The notes: a model not told the origin generated them from the sequence alone. 64,000 nucleotides of DNA from Nitrospirillum sp034653275 (GCF_034653275.1 NZ_JAYEES010000004.1:1426001-1490000), one strand, 5' to 3'. Positions 52,767 through 61,980 are shown, counted from the first letter of the stretch. A program made the numbers and translations.

Positions 52767-54365
52767 TCATCGCCCGCGGCCGTCCTCGAGGATCAGCGCC
52801 GCCGCCCGCCAGGCGGCAGCCATGATGGGGCCATTGGTGTTGGCCGACACCATCGTGGGCATGATGGAGCCATCCATAACCCGCAGGCCGGACACCCCTT
52901 TGACCCGCAGGCGTGGGTCCAGCACCGCATCGTTGAAGTCCCCCATGCGGCAGGTACCGCAGGCGTGATAACCGGCCTGGCCCTGAGCCCGGAACGCCGA
53001 CAGGATCTGCTCATCGGACATCAGTGACCGGCCCGGTTCACGCTCGCCCGCCACCAAGGGGGCAATGGCCGGTTGCTGCATCCAGCGGCGGATGAAGCGA
53101 TGCATGGCCACCGTGACCGCGCAATCATACGGATCGGTCAGGTAGCCCGCCCGGATGCGCGCCGGCTGCAGGGGGTCGTCCGACGCGATGCGGACGAAGC
53201 CCTCGCTGCGCGACCGCAGGGGATAGCCGAACAGCTGGATGCTGTGCCCCTGGTCCGGGATCAGACGACCGGCTGCGTCGGGCGTCGCCAGGGCTGGGCT
53301 CAGCAGGATCTCCACGTCGGGCGTGGCCGAGTCCCGCAGGACACGCGCGAAGGCACCAACGTTGGCGTAACCGACCGCCATCGGGCCGGTGCGCGTCAGA
53401 TAGTAGCGCAGCACGTTGGCGGCCAGCCGCCAGCCCTGCAGTTGACTGTTGTGGCTGTAGGGGCCGGCCAAGTCGTACTGCATCATGTACAGCCGGTGTT
53501 CCAGCATGTGCTCGCCCACGCCGGGGCTATCGACGATCACCGGTACGCCCAGGGGATTCAGCAGACTACCCGGCCCCACGCCGGAACGCTGCAGGATCTG
53601 CGGCGTCATAAGGGCGCCGGCGGACAGGATGACCTCCCCCGCCGCCAGGAAGTCCTGCACCTGGCCAGCCACCTGGACGCGAACGCCGGTGACGCGGCGG
53701 CCGTCGAACAGGACGCGCTCGACGGTGGCCCCCGTCACCACGCGCAGGTTCGGGCGCCGGCGCGCCCGCTTCAGGAAGGTCTGCGCAGCACTCTGCCGGC
53801 GTCCCTTCCAGATGGTGCGGGTGGTGTAGCCCACCCCTTCCTGGCGCGGCAGGTTCAGGTCACCCACCTTGGGCACGCCCATCTGCTGACCGGCAGCGAT
53901 GAAGGCCTCGGTCAGGGGGGTGCGTTCCGTCTCCTGGCTGATACCCAGGGGACCGTCGCCCTTGATCTCGTCGCCCGCGAAGTCGTTGCGCTCGATGGCG
54001 CGGAACGCCGCCCCCATCTCGCTCCACCCCCACCCGGTGGCGCCCAGGGCTTCCCAACCGTCGTAGTCCTGCGGCTGGCCGCGGAAATACATCATGCCGT
54101 TCACGGACGACGATCCGCCCAGCATCTTGCCGCGCAGCCAAACCTCAGCCGGCACGTCCCCATGCGCCTCCGTCTGGAAGTACCAGACGTGCCGGGGATC
54201 GCCGTACAGCTTGGCAGCACCCCGCGGCATATGGATGAAGGGGCTCTTGTCCTCCGGTCCCGCTTCCAGCAGAAGCACCCGGTTGGCGGGGTTTTCGGAC
54301 AGCCGGTCGGCAAGGACGCAGCCGGCGGAGCCGGCCCCAACGATCACATAGTCCCAGCGGCTCAT
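52767..54365 (-). CDS. GMC-family FAD oxidoreductase
   Basis: A 532-residue flavoprotein with GAGSAGCVLADRL near the N-terminus, GKMLGGSSSVNGMMYFRG, and the catalytic His in AGYHACGTCRMGD. The second catalytic position is Asn (SANTNGP), the His/Asn arrangement of many alcohol dehydrogenases; the other GMC protein in the window has His/His. The ATG overlaps the stop of the serine hydrolase by ATGA. It is the last gene of the TetR-headed leftward operon. Confidence 0.94.
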   Translation of the reverse strand: MSRWDYVIVGAGSAGCVLADRLSENPANRVLLLEAGPEDKSPFIHMPRGAAKLYGDPRHVWYFQTEAHGDVPAEVWLRGKMLGGSSSVNGMMYFRGQPQDYDGWEALGATGWGWSEMGAAFRAIERNDFAGDEIKGDGPLGISQETERTPLTEAFIAAGQQMGVPKVGDLNLPRQEGVGYTTRTIWKGRRQSAAQTFLKRARRRPNLRVVTGATVERVLFDGRRVTGVRVQVAGQVQDFLAAGEVILSAGALMTPQILQRSGVGPGSLLNPLGVPVIVDSPGVGEHMLEHRLYMMQYDLAGPYSHNSQLQGWRLAANVLRYYLTRTGPMAVGYANVGAFARVLRDSATPDVEILLSPALATPDAAGRLIPDQGHSIQLFGYPLRSRSEGFVRIASDDPLQPARIRAGYLTDPYDCAVTVAMHRFIRRWMQQPAIAPLVAGEREPGRSLMSDEQILSAFRAQGQAGYHACGTCRMGDFNDAVLDPRLRVKGVSGLRVMDGSIMPTMVSANTNGPIMAAAWRAAALILEDGRGR

Positions 54366-55495
54366 AGCGCCGCCCGGATGACGTCGCCCACCATGGTGCG
54401 GCTGTCTTGCGTGATATCCACCGTGTCGAACATGCGGTTGTGGCAGAAGGCCACGGCCAGCTTCAGGTCGGGATCGGCCCAGCCGATGGTGCCGCCCATG
54501 CCGGGATGGCACAGCGCCCGCATGTTGCGCGGCGACGACACCGGCGGCGCCTCCGCTCCGCCCAGCCAGAACCCAGCCCAGCCAATGGGAACCTTCATGC
54601 CGAAGAACACCGGATCGGCATCGTCGAAATGCGGCCTGGGCCCGGCGAAGCCGGCCACCCGCTCCGCCGAGAGCAAGCGCACGCCACCCAGGGTGCCGCC
54701 GTTGGCCAGCATGGCCCAAAACCGCGCCATGCTGCGCGCGGTGAAGATACCGCCCACGGCCGGAATGCAGGCCCGGCGCACATAGGGTCGCTCGAACGGG
54801 TCGGGCATGAGATCGACGGCCAGCGGCTGCGCCTCGCGCATGGCGTTGCCATCCGGCATCACGTAAACCGCGACATCGTCCAGGCGGGCGACGCGATGCT
54901 CCACCGTCCCGGGTATGCCCAGCCATAGGTCGGCGGCGCCCAGCGGGTCGGCGATCTCCTCCTTCACGAACTGGCCGAAAGGCCGGCGCTTGGGATCAGT
55001 GCGGCGCACGATCTCCCCCAGCAGCCAGCCGAAGGTCATGGACTGATAGGAGGAGCGGCTGCCGGCCGGGTAGGCGGCCGGCATCTCCGCGATGCGCTGG
55101 CACATCCAATCCCAATTGGTCATCAGTTCCGGCGTGACGTCGGGCGGCATGCGCAACACGCCCGACACATGGCCCAACACATGGCGGACGGTGACGTCGC
55201 CCTTGCCGGCCTGGGCGAAATCCGGCCAGTAGGCGGCCAGGGGCGCGTCGTAGGCTATCAACCCCCGTTCCACCTGCATATGCACCGCCACAGCCGTGAC
55301 GGCCTTGGACACCGAGAAGACGTTGAACAGGGTGTCGCCATCGACGGCCCGCCCCGTTTCCGGATCGGCCACACCGGCCCACGCGTCGACAATCTGTTCC
55401 TGGCCCTGCCAGGCGCAGACCTGCACGCCGATCTCCCGCCCGCCGGCGACCAGATCGTCCAGCAGCGCCTGCACCTTGTCGTTCACTGACGTCAT
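54362..55495 (-). CDS. Serine hydrolase of the class C beta-lactamase/EstB family
   Basis: A 377-residue serine hydrolase. The SxxK nucleophile is S61-V-S-K64. The second motif reads Y-Q-S and the third region reads HPGMGG in place of K-T-G, as in family VIII esterases rather than true beta-lactamases. No signal peptide is seen, so it is cytoplasmic. It is coupled to the GMC gene downstream and follows the ferredoxin by 15 bp. Cleavage of an ester or lactone intermediate is likely. Confidence 0.9.
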   Translation of the reverse strand: MTSVNDKVQALLDDLVAGGREIGVQVCAWQGQEQIVDAWAGVADPETGRAVDGDTLFNVFSVSKAVTAVAVHMQVERGLIAYDAPLAAYWPDFAQAGKGDVTVRHVLGHVSGVLRMPPDVTPELMTNWDWMCQRIAEMPAAYPAGSRSSYQSMTFGWLLGEIVRRTDPKRRPFGQFVKEEIADPLGAADLWLGIPGTVEHRVARLDDVAVYVMPDGNAMREAQPLAVDLMPDPFERPYVRRACIPAVGGIFTARSMARFWAMLANGGTLGGVRLLSAERVAGFAGPRPHFDDADPVFFGMKVPIGWAGFWLGGAEAPPVSSPRNMRALCHPGMGGTIGWADPDLKLAVAFCHNRMFDTVDITQDSRTMVGDVIRAAL

Positions 55496-55510
55496 GTCGA
55501 GTCCCTTCTT

Positions 55511-55828
55511 TCAATCCTCAGGCGCGATGGTCACGCGCAGGCCATCCAGGTCCGCCGTGACGGCGATCTGGCAGGAGAGGCGCGAGGCGGCGTCGCGGTG
55601 GCTGGAGCTGTCCAGCAGATCGATCTCGTACTCGCCTGCGGCCGGCATAAGGTGGGCCTGGGCCGGGTCCACCTTCACGTGGCAGGTGGCGCAGGAGCAG
55701 GAGCCGCCGCACAGCGCCATCAGGTCGTCAATGCCGGCCCCGCGAATGGCCTCCATCAAGGATCGGCCGAGCTCGGCATTGACGGGAACCACACGACCAT
55801 CTCGGGTGGTCACACTTATCGTGGGCAT
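55511..55828 (-). CDS. [2Fe-2S] ferredoxin (putidaredoxin/adrenodoxin type)
   Basis: A 105-residue ferredoxin. The four cluster ligands are the Cys residues of CGGSCSCATC (C-x5-C-x2-C spacing read from the first, third and fourth) and a later Cys in RLSCQIAV. Length and wording match P450-coupled ferredoxins. It lies 20 bp after a P450 and would pass electrons to the P450s here. No ferredoxin reductase gene is present in the window. Confidence 0.94.
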   Translation of the reverse strand: MPTISVTTRDGRVVPVNAELGRSLMEAIRGAGIDDLMALCGGSCSCATCHVKVDPAQAHLMPAAGEYEIDLLDSSSHRDAASRLSCQIAVTADLDGLRVTIAPED

Positions 55829-55848
55829 GGTGATCAAATCCTTGGGGG

Positions 55849-57096
55849 TCAATCGCCGAAACGGACGTGGAGATGGCGGGGGACCCGCATCATGGTCCCG
55901 CGGATCTCGGCTCGCGGTTTGTCGGGGTCGGGCCGCAGGTTCGGCAAATGGTCCAGCACGGCGTGCAGCGCCCGGGTCATCTCGACTCTGGCCAGGTGCT
56001 GACCCACGCAGATGTGCGGGCCACGTGAGAAGGAGAAGTGCGGCTTGCGCGCCCGGAAGATGTCGAAGCGGTCGGGATCGGGATAAAGCGCCGGATCCCG
56101 GTTCGCCGCCCCCGCCACCACGTCCAGCAAGGACCCCGCCGGAATATCCACGCCGGCCAGCTGTGTGTCGCAGGCGGCCATGCGCAACTGCACGGCCACC
56201 GGCCCGTCCCAACGCAAGGCCTCCTCGATGGCCTGGGGGATCAGCGAGCGGTCTTCGCGCAAGGCCTCCAGCTGAGCTGGGTTTTCCAGCAAGGCCGTCA
56301 GCAGCACGCTGGTGCCCCGGTAGGTCGTGTCGCCAGCGGCATTCATCAGCTGGCGCAGGAAGGAAATCAGGATTTCCTCGGGCAGGTATTCGCCGTCCAC
56401 GCTGGTCAACGCCAGCAGGCTGACGAGGTCGTCGCCAGGCTCCGCCCGCCGCCGCTCCACCAGGCCTTTGAAGTATTCACCCAGCTTCTGGCCCGCCTCG
56501 ATCGCCTTCTCGTAGTTGACGTAGTCGGTCTGGCCGAGAGCCAGGCGCTGGAAGGTACGGATGTCGCTCTGCGGTAGGTTAAGCTGCCGGTAGATGACCT
56601 CGAAGGGATAGCGCAGGGTGAATTCCTCGATCAGGTCGGCGTGGCCTCGGTCGAGGAACTTGCCCATGAGGGTCTGGACCACCGGGTCGACGATGGTCTC
56701 GCCCCAGGTGCTGACGTACTGGGGCAGGAAGATTTTCTGGAAGATCTTGCGCCAACGGCCATGGTCCGGATTGTCCATGGTGCTGATGCTGCCCTGGCCG
56801 AAGGTGACGCCCAGGTTGAACTTGTAGGCGGCGTTGGAGAAACGGCTGGTGTCGGTCAGGACGGTGTTGATCTCATTGGTCCCGACGATCAGAAAATTCT
56901 CCCGGTCCGGCATCAGCGCCGCCGCAAGCCCCATGGCCGGACGATAGGCCCCCTTCAGGACGGCGCCCTGCCGCCGCCACTGCGCGATCTGGGGATAGGG
57001 GTCGAGATGATTCCCGAAGTTCACATCGTCCGCGGAGAACGGATCATAAGAGGGGTCGTCGAAATCGCGGATGGCGATGGCGGATTGAGCGGCCAT
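55849..57096 (-). CDS. Cytochrome P450
   Basis: A 415-residue soluble P450. The I-helix reads NAAGDTTYRG, the K-helix EEALRW, and the haem loop FSFSRGPHICVGQHLAR carries C363. It is of a different subfamily from the two CYP101-like enzymes: it has a longer N-terminus and an AGDTT rather than GLDT helix. The ATG at 57096 follows GAGGACGCC and lies 7 bp after the SDR stop. It is followed by the ferredoxin, an arrangement typical of terpenoid or steroid hydroxylases. Confidence 0.95.
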   Translation of the reverse strand: MAAQSAIAIRDFDDPSYDPFSADDVNFGNHLDPYPQIAQWRRQGAVLKGAYRPAMGLAAALMPDRENFLIVGTNEINTVLTDTSRFSNAAYKFNLGVTFGQGSISTMDNPDHGRWRKIFQKIFLPQYVSTWGETIVDPVVQTLMGKFLDRGHADLIEEFTLRYPFEVIYRQLNLPQSDIRTFQRLALGQTDYVNYEKAIEAGQKLGEYFKGLVERRRAEPGDDLVSLLALTSVDGEYLPEEILISFLRQLMNAAGDTTYRGTSVLLTALLENPAQLEALREDRSLIPQAIEEALRWDGPVAVQLRMAACDTQLAGVDIPAGSLLDVVAGAANRDPALYPDPDRFDIFRARKPHFSFSRGPHICVGQHLARVEMTRALHAVLDHLPNLRPDPDKPRAEIRGTMMRVPRHLHVRFGD

Positions 57097-57103
57097 GGCG
57101 TCC

Positions 57104-57901
57104 TCAACTGACAAGGAAGCCGCCGTCGACGGCGATCAACTGGCCGGTGACGAAGCTGGAGGCCCCGCTGGCGAGGTAGAGGCAAGCGCTGGCGATCTCA
57201 TTGGGATCGGCACTGCGGCTGCCCAAGGGCACGCGGCCCGGCTGCATGAAGGGACCGCGCACCGGGTCGCCCACCTGCACGGAGGCGGCGGCCGCTTCCG
57301 TCGCCACACCGCCGGGCAGGATGGCATTCACGCGGATGTTGTGCTCGGCATATTCCAGGGCGATGGACTGGGTCAGCGCGTTCAGCGCCGCCTTGGTCAT
57401 GGCGTACTGCACGTTGTCGTAGATGCCGGCCTTCAGCGACGTGACGGAGGAGATGTTGATGATGGAACCGCCACCGTGGACCTTCATCCGCTTCACCGCT
57501 TCCTGCGTGCACTGGAACACGCCGCGGAAGTTGATGGCGTACATCCGGTCCAGGAAGTCGGGCGTCACCGTTTCGAAATTGCAGCGGGGATAGATCGCGG
57601 CGCAGTTCAGCAGCACGTCGATCTTCGGAAGCTCCTGATCCACCCGCGCGAAGGCCGCCGCGACAGCTGCCGGGTCTCCCTGGTCCATACGGACGGCGAT
57701 GGCCCGTCCGCCCTGGGCACGAACCTCGCTGGCGAACTCCTCCGCCTTGTCGATATTGATGTCCAGCGCCGCCACAGTGGCGCCAGCGGCCGCGAACAGC
57801 TGGGCGGTCGCCCGCCCAATGCCGGTCGCGGCCCCAGTGACAACGGCGGTGCGACCCTGCAGGCCGAACAGCTGGTTCAGCTGCGGCAATGCCGATGACA
57901 T
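57104..57901 (-). CDS. Short-chain dehydrogenase/reductase
   Basis: A 265-residue classical SDR with TGAATGIG, the NCAA segment, catalytic Ser in INISSVTS, Y-A-M-T-K and a C-terminal VTGQLIAVDGG. The ATG at 57901 follows a GGGAGGAAAAC site. It sits between two P450 genes, 41 bp after the first, and probably oxidises the alcohol made by one of them. Confidence 0.93.
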   Translation of the reverse strand: MSSALPQLNQLFGLQGRTAVVTGAATGIGRATAQLFAAAGATVAALDINIDKAEEFASEVRAQGGRAIAVRMDQGDPAAVAAAFARVDQELPKIDVLLNCAAIYPRCNFETVTPDFLDRMYAINFRGVFQCTQEAVKRMKVHGGGSIINISSVTSLKAGIYDNVQYAMTKAALNALTQSIALEYAEHNIRVNAILPGGVATEAAAASVQVGDPVRGPFMQPGRVPLGSRSADPNEIASACLYLASGASSFVTGQLIAVDGGFLVS

Positions 57902-57942
57902 GTTTTCCTCCCTTATGATTATGCGGGTGTGTTCAGGTGCGG

Positions 57943-59157
57943 CTACCAGACCAGCGGCAGGCTCAGGACGCCGTTGACCATGCCCGTCGCCAGCACCGGC
58001 TTGGCCCCCGGCTTCACCTGGAAGTCGGGGATGCGCCGCAGCCATTCGCGCAGGAAAGCCCTGATCTCGCGCCGTGCCAGCACGGCACCCGGGCAGGTGT
58101 GCGGACCGTTGCCGAAGACGGCATGCGGCGATGGGAATGGCCGCGTGAAGTCCACCCGCAGCGGGTCCTCCACCCGGCGCTCGTCCAGGCCGTAAAGCAG
58201 GTTGGGTGGCAGGATCATGTCCCCTCCCTTCAGGAACACGCCCTTGAACTCGATGTCGCGGGTTACGACCCGCGCGGTGTTGGCGGCGCCGTGGCGGCGC
58301 AGCAATTCCTCGATGGCGCCATTGAGGAAGGCATCGTCGTCCAGCCGCTCGCACAGTTGGCGGCGATGATCCGGATTGCGCGCCAGGAAATGGGCGATGA
58401 AGCCTAGGACGGACGCCACCGTATCCAGGCCGCCGAACAGCACCAGGCTGGCGAAGGCCATGGCCTCGCCATAGCCGATGCGCTCCCCTCCGATGTCGGC
58501 GTTGACGATAACCGACAGCAGGTCATCGCCCGGCTGTTCCCGGCGGGCCGTGACCCAAGGGTGCAGGTAGGCGGCGACACCGGCGTGTGCGCGCTGCCGC
58601 GCCTCCACCGTCGTCCCGCGCACGGCGTCCTCGGTCAGTTCCAGCAGGCCGGGGCTGTCCGCGCGCGGCAGGTCGACCAGGTCGAGGAAGACGACGATGG
58701 GCAGGATCTTGGCGAAATCACTGACGAAGTCGCATTCCCCGCGCGGCCTCAGTTCCTCGACCAGGCTGATCGTGATGTCGTTGACCTTGGCCTCTAGCGC
58801 GTTGACGACCTTGGGCAACAGGGCCCGGGTCAGCGGCCGGCGATAGGCGGCGTGGATCGGCGGATCCAACTCCAGCGGAATTTGCGGCGGCATCTCCGGC
58901 GGCAAGGGCGGCAGGGTGACGCGGCGATGGGAGAAGCGCTCGGGGTCCCGCTGTATGGCCTCGATGTCCTCGGCCCGGGTGGCGACCCAATGGCCACCGT
59001 TGGCCGGCGTCCAGAAGATGTCCGGACAGGATTGCTGGAACGCGCGATAGGCCAACTGCACGTCCTCATCCGCGCCGGGCACGTCATAGATGTCGAAATG
59101 AACGACCCGGTCCGCAGGCACATGGGCCGGTGGTTGAGTCCCCGGGCTTCCTGTCAT
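57943..59157 (-). CDS. Cytochrome P450 (CYP101-like)
   Basis: A 404-residue P450. The I-helix reads GGLDTVAS, the K-helix EELLRRH, and the haem loop FGNGPHTCPGAVLAR carries C355. Its N-terminal region (VPADRVVHFDIYDVPGADED, ANGGHWVATR) parallels the P450 at 49545, so the two are paralogues. A GGGAGATCAACG site precedes the ATG. It is the first enzyme gene after the TetR regulator, and the inverted repeat at 59174-59205 overlaps its promoter region. Confidence 0.95.
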   Translation of the reverse strand: MTGSPGTQPPAHVPADRVVHFDIYDVPGADEDVQLAYRAFQQSCPDIFWTPANGGHWVATRAEDIEAIQRDPERFSHRRVTLPPLPPEMPPQIPLELDPPIHAAYRRPLTRALLPKVVNALEAKVNDITISLVEELRPRGECDFVSDFAKILPIVVFLDLVDLPRADSPGLLELTEDAVRGTTVEARQRAHAGVAAYLHPWVTARREQPGDDLLSVIVNADIGGERIGYGEAMAFASLVLFGGLDTVASVLGFIAHFLARNPDHRRQLCERLDDDAFLNGAIEELLRRHGAANTARVVTRDIEFKGVFLKGGDMILPPNLLYGLDERRVEDPLRVDFTRPFPSPHAVFGNGPHTCPGAVLARREIRAFLREWLRRIPDFQVKPGAKPVLATGMVNGVLSLPLVW

Positions 59158-59173
59158 CGTTGATCTCCCAAGC

Positions 59174-59205
59174 GCTAGCTATGCAGTGACGCTACATAGG
59201 CTAGC
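59174..59205. promoter_or_regulatory. Candidate TetR operator upstream of the P450 operon
   Basis: A 32-bp interrupted palindrome. The left arm GCTAGC-TATGcAG is mirrored by CTaCATA-g-GCTAGC on the right, with one unpaired base and a short centre. It lies 17-48 bp upstream of the P450 start and just past the TetR stop codon, where a repressor would block transcription. Size fits a TetR dimer-of-dimers site. Function is inferred. Confidence 0.6.
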
Positions 59206-59212
59206 CTAGGGA

Positions 59213-59878
59213 TCAGCGCGGGGCTTCCTTCCCCGGTGCCAGGGCGCGGATCATCATGAGTTTGATATTGGCGGCCAGCAGCTCACGATCGGGCGCGCCG
59301 TCAGGAAACAGCCAGTCGCCCATCACGCTGGCCGCAATCACCATGCCCAGGGCCAGGCGCACGGCGATGTCCGGGTCCAGCGGACAAGGCTGGTCGGCCG
59401 CCTGGTATAGGGCCCGCAGTTGGCGGGCGGCCTCGCCATAGTGATGCCGCATGCCGGCCAGCCGGGCCTCGTTGCCTTCGTCCGCCGTCTCGGCTCCGCC
59501 TTTCACCAGCAGGTCGCGCAGCAGTCGATTGTTGCCATCCAGGAAGGTCAGGAACTGGTCCAGGATGGCCTTGGCCACCGCCAGATCCAACGTCAGGCCA
59601 GGGCCCGAGCCGGTGGGGTTCAGGAACTGTTGGGCGATGTGGTCGAAGGGATTGAAAACGACCTGGTCGAACAGCCCCGCCTTGCTGCCGAAGTGGCGAT
59701 ACAGCAAGGTTTCGCTGACATCCGCCGTCGCCGCGATGTCCTTGGTCGTCGTGGCGGCATAGCCGCGCTCATTGAAATGCTGGTGCGCCGCATCCACCAG
59801 TCGTTGGATCACCTCGGACTGGGCCCGCCGGCGTCGGCGCGGGCGCCGCAGGGGCGACAATGGCTCAACCGTAGACAA
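59213..59878 (-). CDS. TetR-family transcriptional regulator
   Basis: A 221-residue repressor. A basic N-terminal tail (RRPRRRRRAQ) leads into a TetR helix-turn-helix at about residues 25-70 (RGYAATTTKDIAATADVSETLLYRHFGSK in pieces), and a helical ligand domain follows. The likely start is a TTG at 59878 with GAGGGG 4 nt upstream; an in-frame stop lies just before it. It is encoded directly upstream of the P450 operon in the same direction and probably represses it. Confidence 0.88.
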   Translation of the reverse strand: MSTVEPLSPLRRPRRRRRAQSEVIQRLVDAAHQHFNERGYAATTTKDIAATADVSETLLYRHFGSKAGLFDQVVFNPFDHIAQQFLNPTGSGPGLTLDLAVAKAILDQFLTFLDGNNRLLRDLLVKGGAETADEGNEARLAGMRHHYGEAARQLRALYQAADQPCPLDPDIAVRLALGMVIAASVMGDWLFPDGAPDRELLAANIKLMMIRALAPGKEAPR

Positions 59879-59955
59879 AACCCCTCACATCACGCATCCG
59901 AGTAACCTTCAGAATATAGCCGCCCGCCCTCGGAAGAAGCGGAAAAGCGGATGCC

Positions 59956-61095
59956 TCACCGTTCGGCGAAGAAGCTCGCCACGTTCTCGGCGAAGGCCGC
60001 CGGCTCCTCCATCGCGGCGAAGTGGCCGCCGGCCTGCATCACCACCCAATCGACGACGTTATAGGCGCGCTCAGCGGCCTGGCGCGGCGGATAAGGCATG
60101 AACTCCGCCGGGTAAAGGGCGCAGCCCGTGGGAACCTCCACGCGCCGCTCGGGCCGACCCTCGCTGAAGATGCTGCGATACATCCAGATAGACGACTGCA
60201 CCGCGTCGTTCACCAAGTAGGTCATGATGGTGTCAATCAACTGGTCCTTGGTGAAACGGCGGTGGATGTCCCCGCCGGTGTCGGCCCAGCCCTGGAACTT
60301 CTCGCACACCCACGCGGCGAAGCCGATGGGCGTATCGGCCAGGGCAAGGCCGATGGTCTGCGGCTTGGTGGCCTGTTCCATCATGTAGGCGGACTGGGCC
60401 ATCTGCGTGGCCGCCAACTTGGCCCGATACGCGGTGGTCGCCGCGTCGTCACCCTCGATCGAGGCCGGCGCCAGGAACAGGTTCAGGTGGATGGCGGCGA
60501 CCACGTCGGCATGGTCATGTCCAAGCCAGGTGGTGACCCCCGATCCCCAGTCGCCGCCCTGCGCGCCGAAACGCGGATAGCCCAGGACATCGACCATGAG
60601 TGTCCGCCACAGCGCCGCGACACGGCGGGGACCGATGACCCCCGTGGGCCGGCCGGAGAAGCCGAAGCCCGGCAGCGACGGGATCACCAAATCGAAGCCC
60701 ATGGCGGCCAGGGGCTGGATCACGCCCAGGAACTCCAGGGCGGATCCCGGCCAGCCATGGGTGAGGATCAGGGGCAGGCGGCTCTTTCCCCCACCCTTCC
60801 CACCTCCTTCCGCCGCCGGGGCTCGGACATGCATGAAGTGGATGTCGATCCCATCGATGACGGCCCGGAACTGCGGCAGCCGGTTCAGGGCCGCTTCACA
60901 GCGGCGCCAATCATAGGTGCCCCGCCAATATTCCAGAAGCTCCGCCAACCAGCGGGCATCCGTCCCGTACATCCAGTCCTGGTCATCCGCCGGCGCGTAG
61001 CCGGGAACGGACAGGGCCAGCTTGGCCGCGATCCAGTCCAGTTTTCCCTGGGGGACCGCAATGGTGAAGGGTCGCGCTTTCAGAACCGCCCCCAA
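59956..61095 (-). CDS. Epoxide hydrolase (EHN-domain alpha/beta hydrolase)
   Basis: A 379-residue microsomal-type epoxide hydrolase. The N-terminal EHN domain starts RPFTIAVPQGKLDWI. The oxyanion motif is HGWPGS (113-118), the nucleophile D182 is in GGDWGSG, and the catalytic His (about 358) is in GGHFAAMEEP. A Gly/Lys loop at 97-105 is an odd low-complexity insertion. The start is uncertain: TTG at 61095 fits the family but has no clear ribosome site. It would open epoxides made by the P450s. It lies 33 bp after the PF10118 gene. Confidence 0.88.
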   Translation of the reverse strand: MGAVLKARPFTIAVPQGKLDWIAAKLALSVPGYAPADDQDWMYGTDARWLAELLEYWRGTYDWRRCEAALNRLPQFRAVIDGIDIHFMHVRAPAAEGGGKGGGKSRLPLILTHGWPGSALEFLGVIQPLAAMGFDLVIPSLPGFGFSGRPTGVIGPRRVAALWRTLMVDVLGYPRFGAQGGDWGSGVTTWLGHDHADVVAAIHLNLFLAPASIEGDDAATTAYRAKLAATQMAQSAYMMEQATKPQTIGLALADTPIGFAAWVCEKFQGWADTGGDIHRRFTKDQLIDTIMTYLVNDAVQSSIWMYRSIFSEGRPERRVEVPTGCALYPAEFMPYPPRQAAERAYNVVDWVVMQAGGHFAAMEEPAAFAENVASFFAER

Positions 61096-61128
61096 TGATG
61101 TCGCGATTGCACAACCCGTCCCGGCCCA

Positions 61129-61980
61129 TCAGCCGGCGGACGGAATTCCCATGTCGCCACCCTTCTCGAAGCGGCGCAGGTACTCGCTCAAGCCCCGGGG
61201 TTCCGGCTTGGCGCCGGGATCGTAGAAGGGGGAGAACACCTTCAGCAGTTGCGGCAGGGTGTGCCGCTTCAGATGCTCGGCGAAGATGCGCGCGTTGGCC
61301 CGCGACTGCTCCAGCGCCGACGCGTCCATGCCCCTGCGATCCGTGTCGACCAGCACCCGGCGCACCGCCTTGCTGTAAGCCCCCAAGTGCCGCACGGCAT
61401 GGACGAAACCGTAGACCCGGAACAGCCACCCGTTCCAGAACCGCCCCCAGAGGGATTTGGCGTAGAGCGCGTGGAACAGCCGGAAGCAGACCGTACGATG
61501 CTCGAACTCCTCGCCCATATGCCACTTCCACAGCGCCACGGCCTCCGGATCCGCGCCGACCAGGAAGTCGTCGTACTTTTCGAACCACATCATGGCGGCG
61601 GGTGGCCCCAAGGACTCAAAGCCCTCGCAGTAGGCGAGGTTGAACTTCAAGGACCGCTCCCGCAGCAGCCGCTCATAATCCTCGCCCAGCTTGGCCTCCA
61701 GCGGGGCGATGTCCGGATAGGCATCGCGAATGCGGCGATTGAAGCCGTTGTGCTGGCGGAAATGCTGGGCCTCCTGCGCGATGAAGATGTCGATGTCGCG
61801 GTGCAGCTCCGCCTCGGTGGTGGGCAGCACCTCCTTCGCGAGCTTCATGACCTTGATCAGGTAGGGCTCCACGAACGCCGGGATCGTCGAGGACGCGTTG
61901 ACGTTGTGGGCGAACTCCCTGTTGGGAGCCCAATGAGGCCGAACGTTCGCGTAGTCGATCTTCGGCAACCGGACGCGCAT
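61129..61980 (-). CDS. PF10118-family predicted metal-dependent hydrolase (ferritin-like di-iron candidate)
   Basis: A 283-residue helical protein of the uncharacterised COG3687 family. Metal-ligand-like motifs are E70-x2-H73-x3-H77 in AQEAQHFRQH, E119 in YCEGFES, and a Glu-rich EEFEH around 157-161 with a later H170. The pattern suits a ferritin-like di-iron site. It has a GGGAGATGACAG ribosome site and forms a pair with the epoxide hydrolase. Its reaction is unknown; an oxidative step is as likely as hydrolysis. Confidence 0.82.
   Translation of the reverse strand: MRVRLPKIDYANVRPHWAPNREFAHNVNASSTIPAFVEPYLIKVMKLAKEVLPTTEAELHRDIDIFIAQEAQHFRQHNGFNRRIRDAYPDIAPLEAKLGEDYERLLRERSLKFNLAYCEGFESLGPPAAMMWFEKYDDFLVGADPEAVALWKWHMGEEFEHRTVCFRLFHALYAKSLWGRFWNGWLFRVYGFVHAVRHLGAYSKAVRRVLVDTDRRGMDASALEQSRANARIFAEHLKRHTLPQLLKVFSPFYDPGAKPEPRGLSEYLRRFEKGGDMGIPSAG

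Noticed and set aside
53073..54785. A 570-codon open frame on the plus strand
   Set aside because: It lies opposite the GMC oxidoreductase and the serine hydrolase, both of which have complete catalytic motifs.
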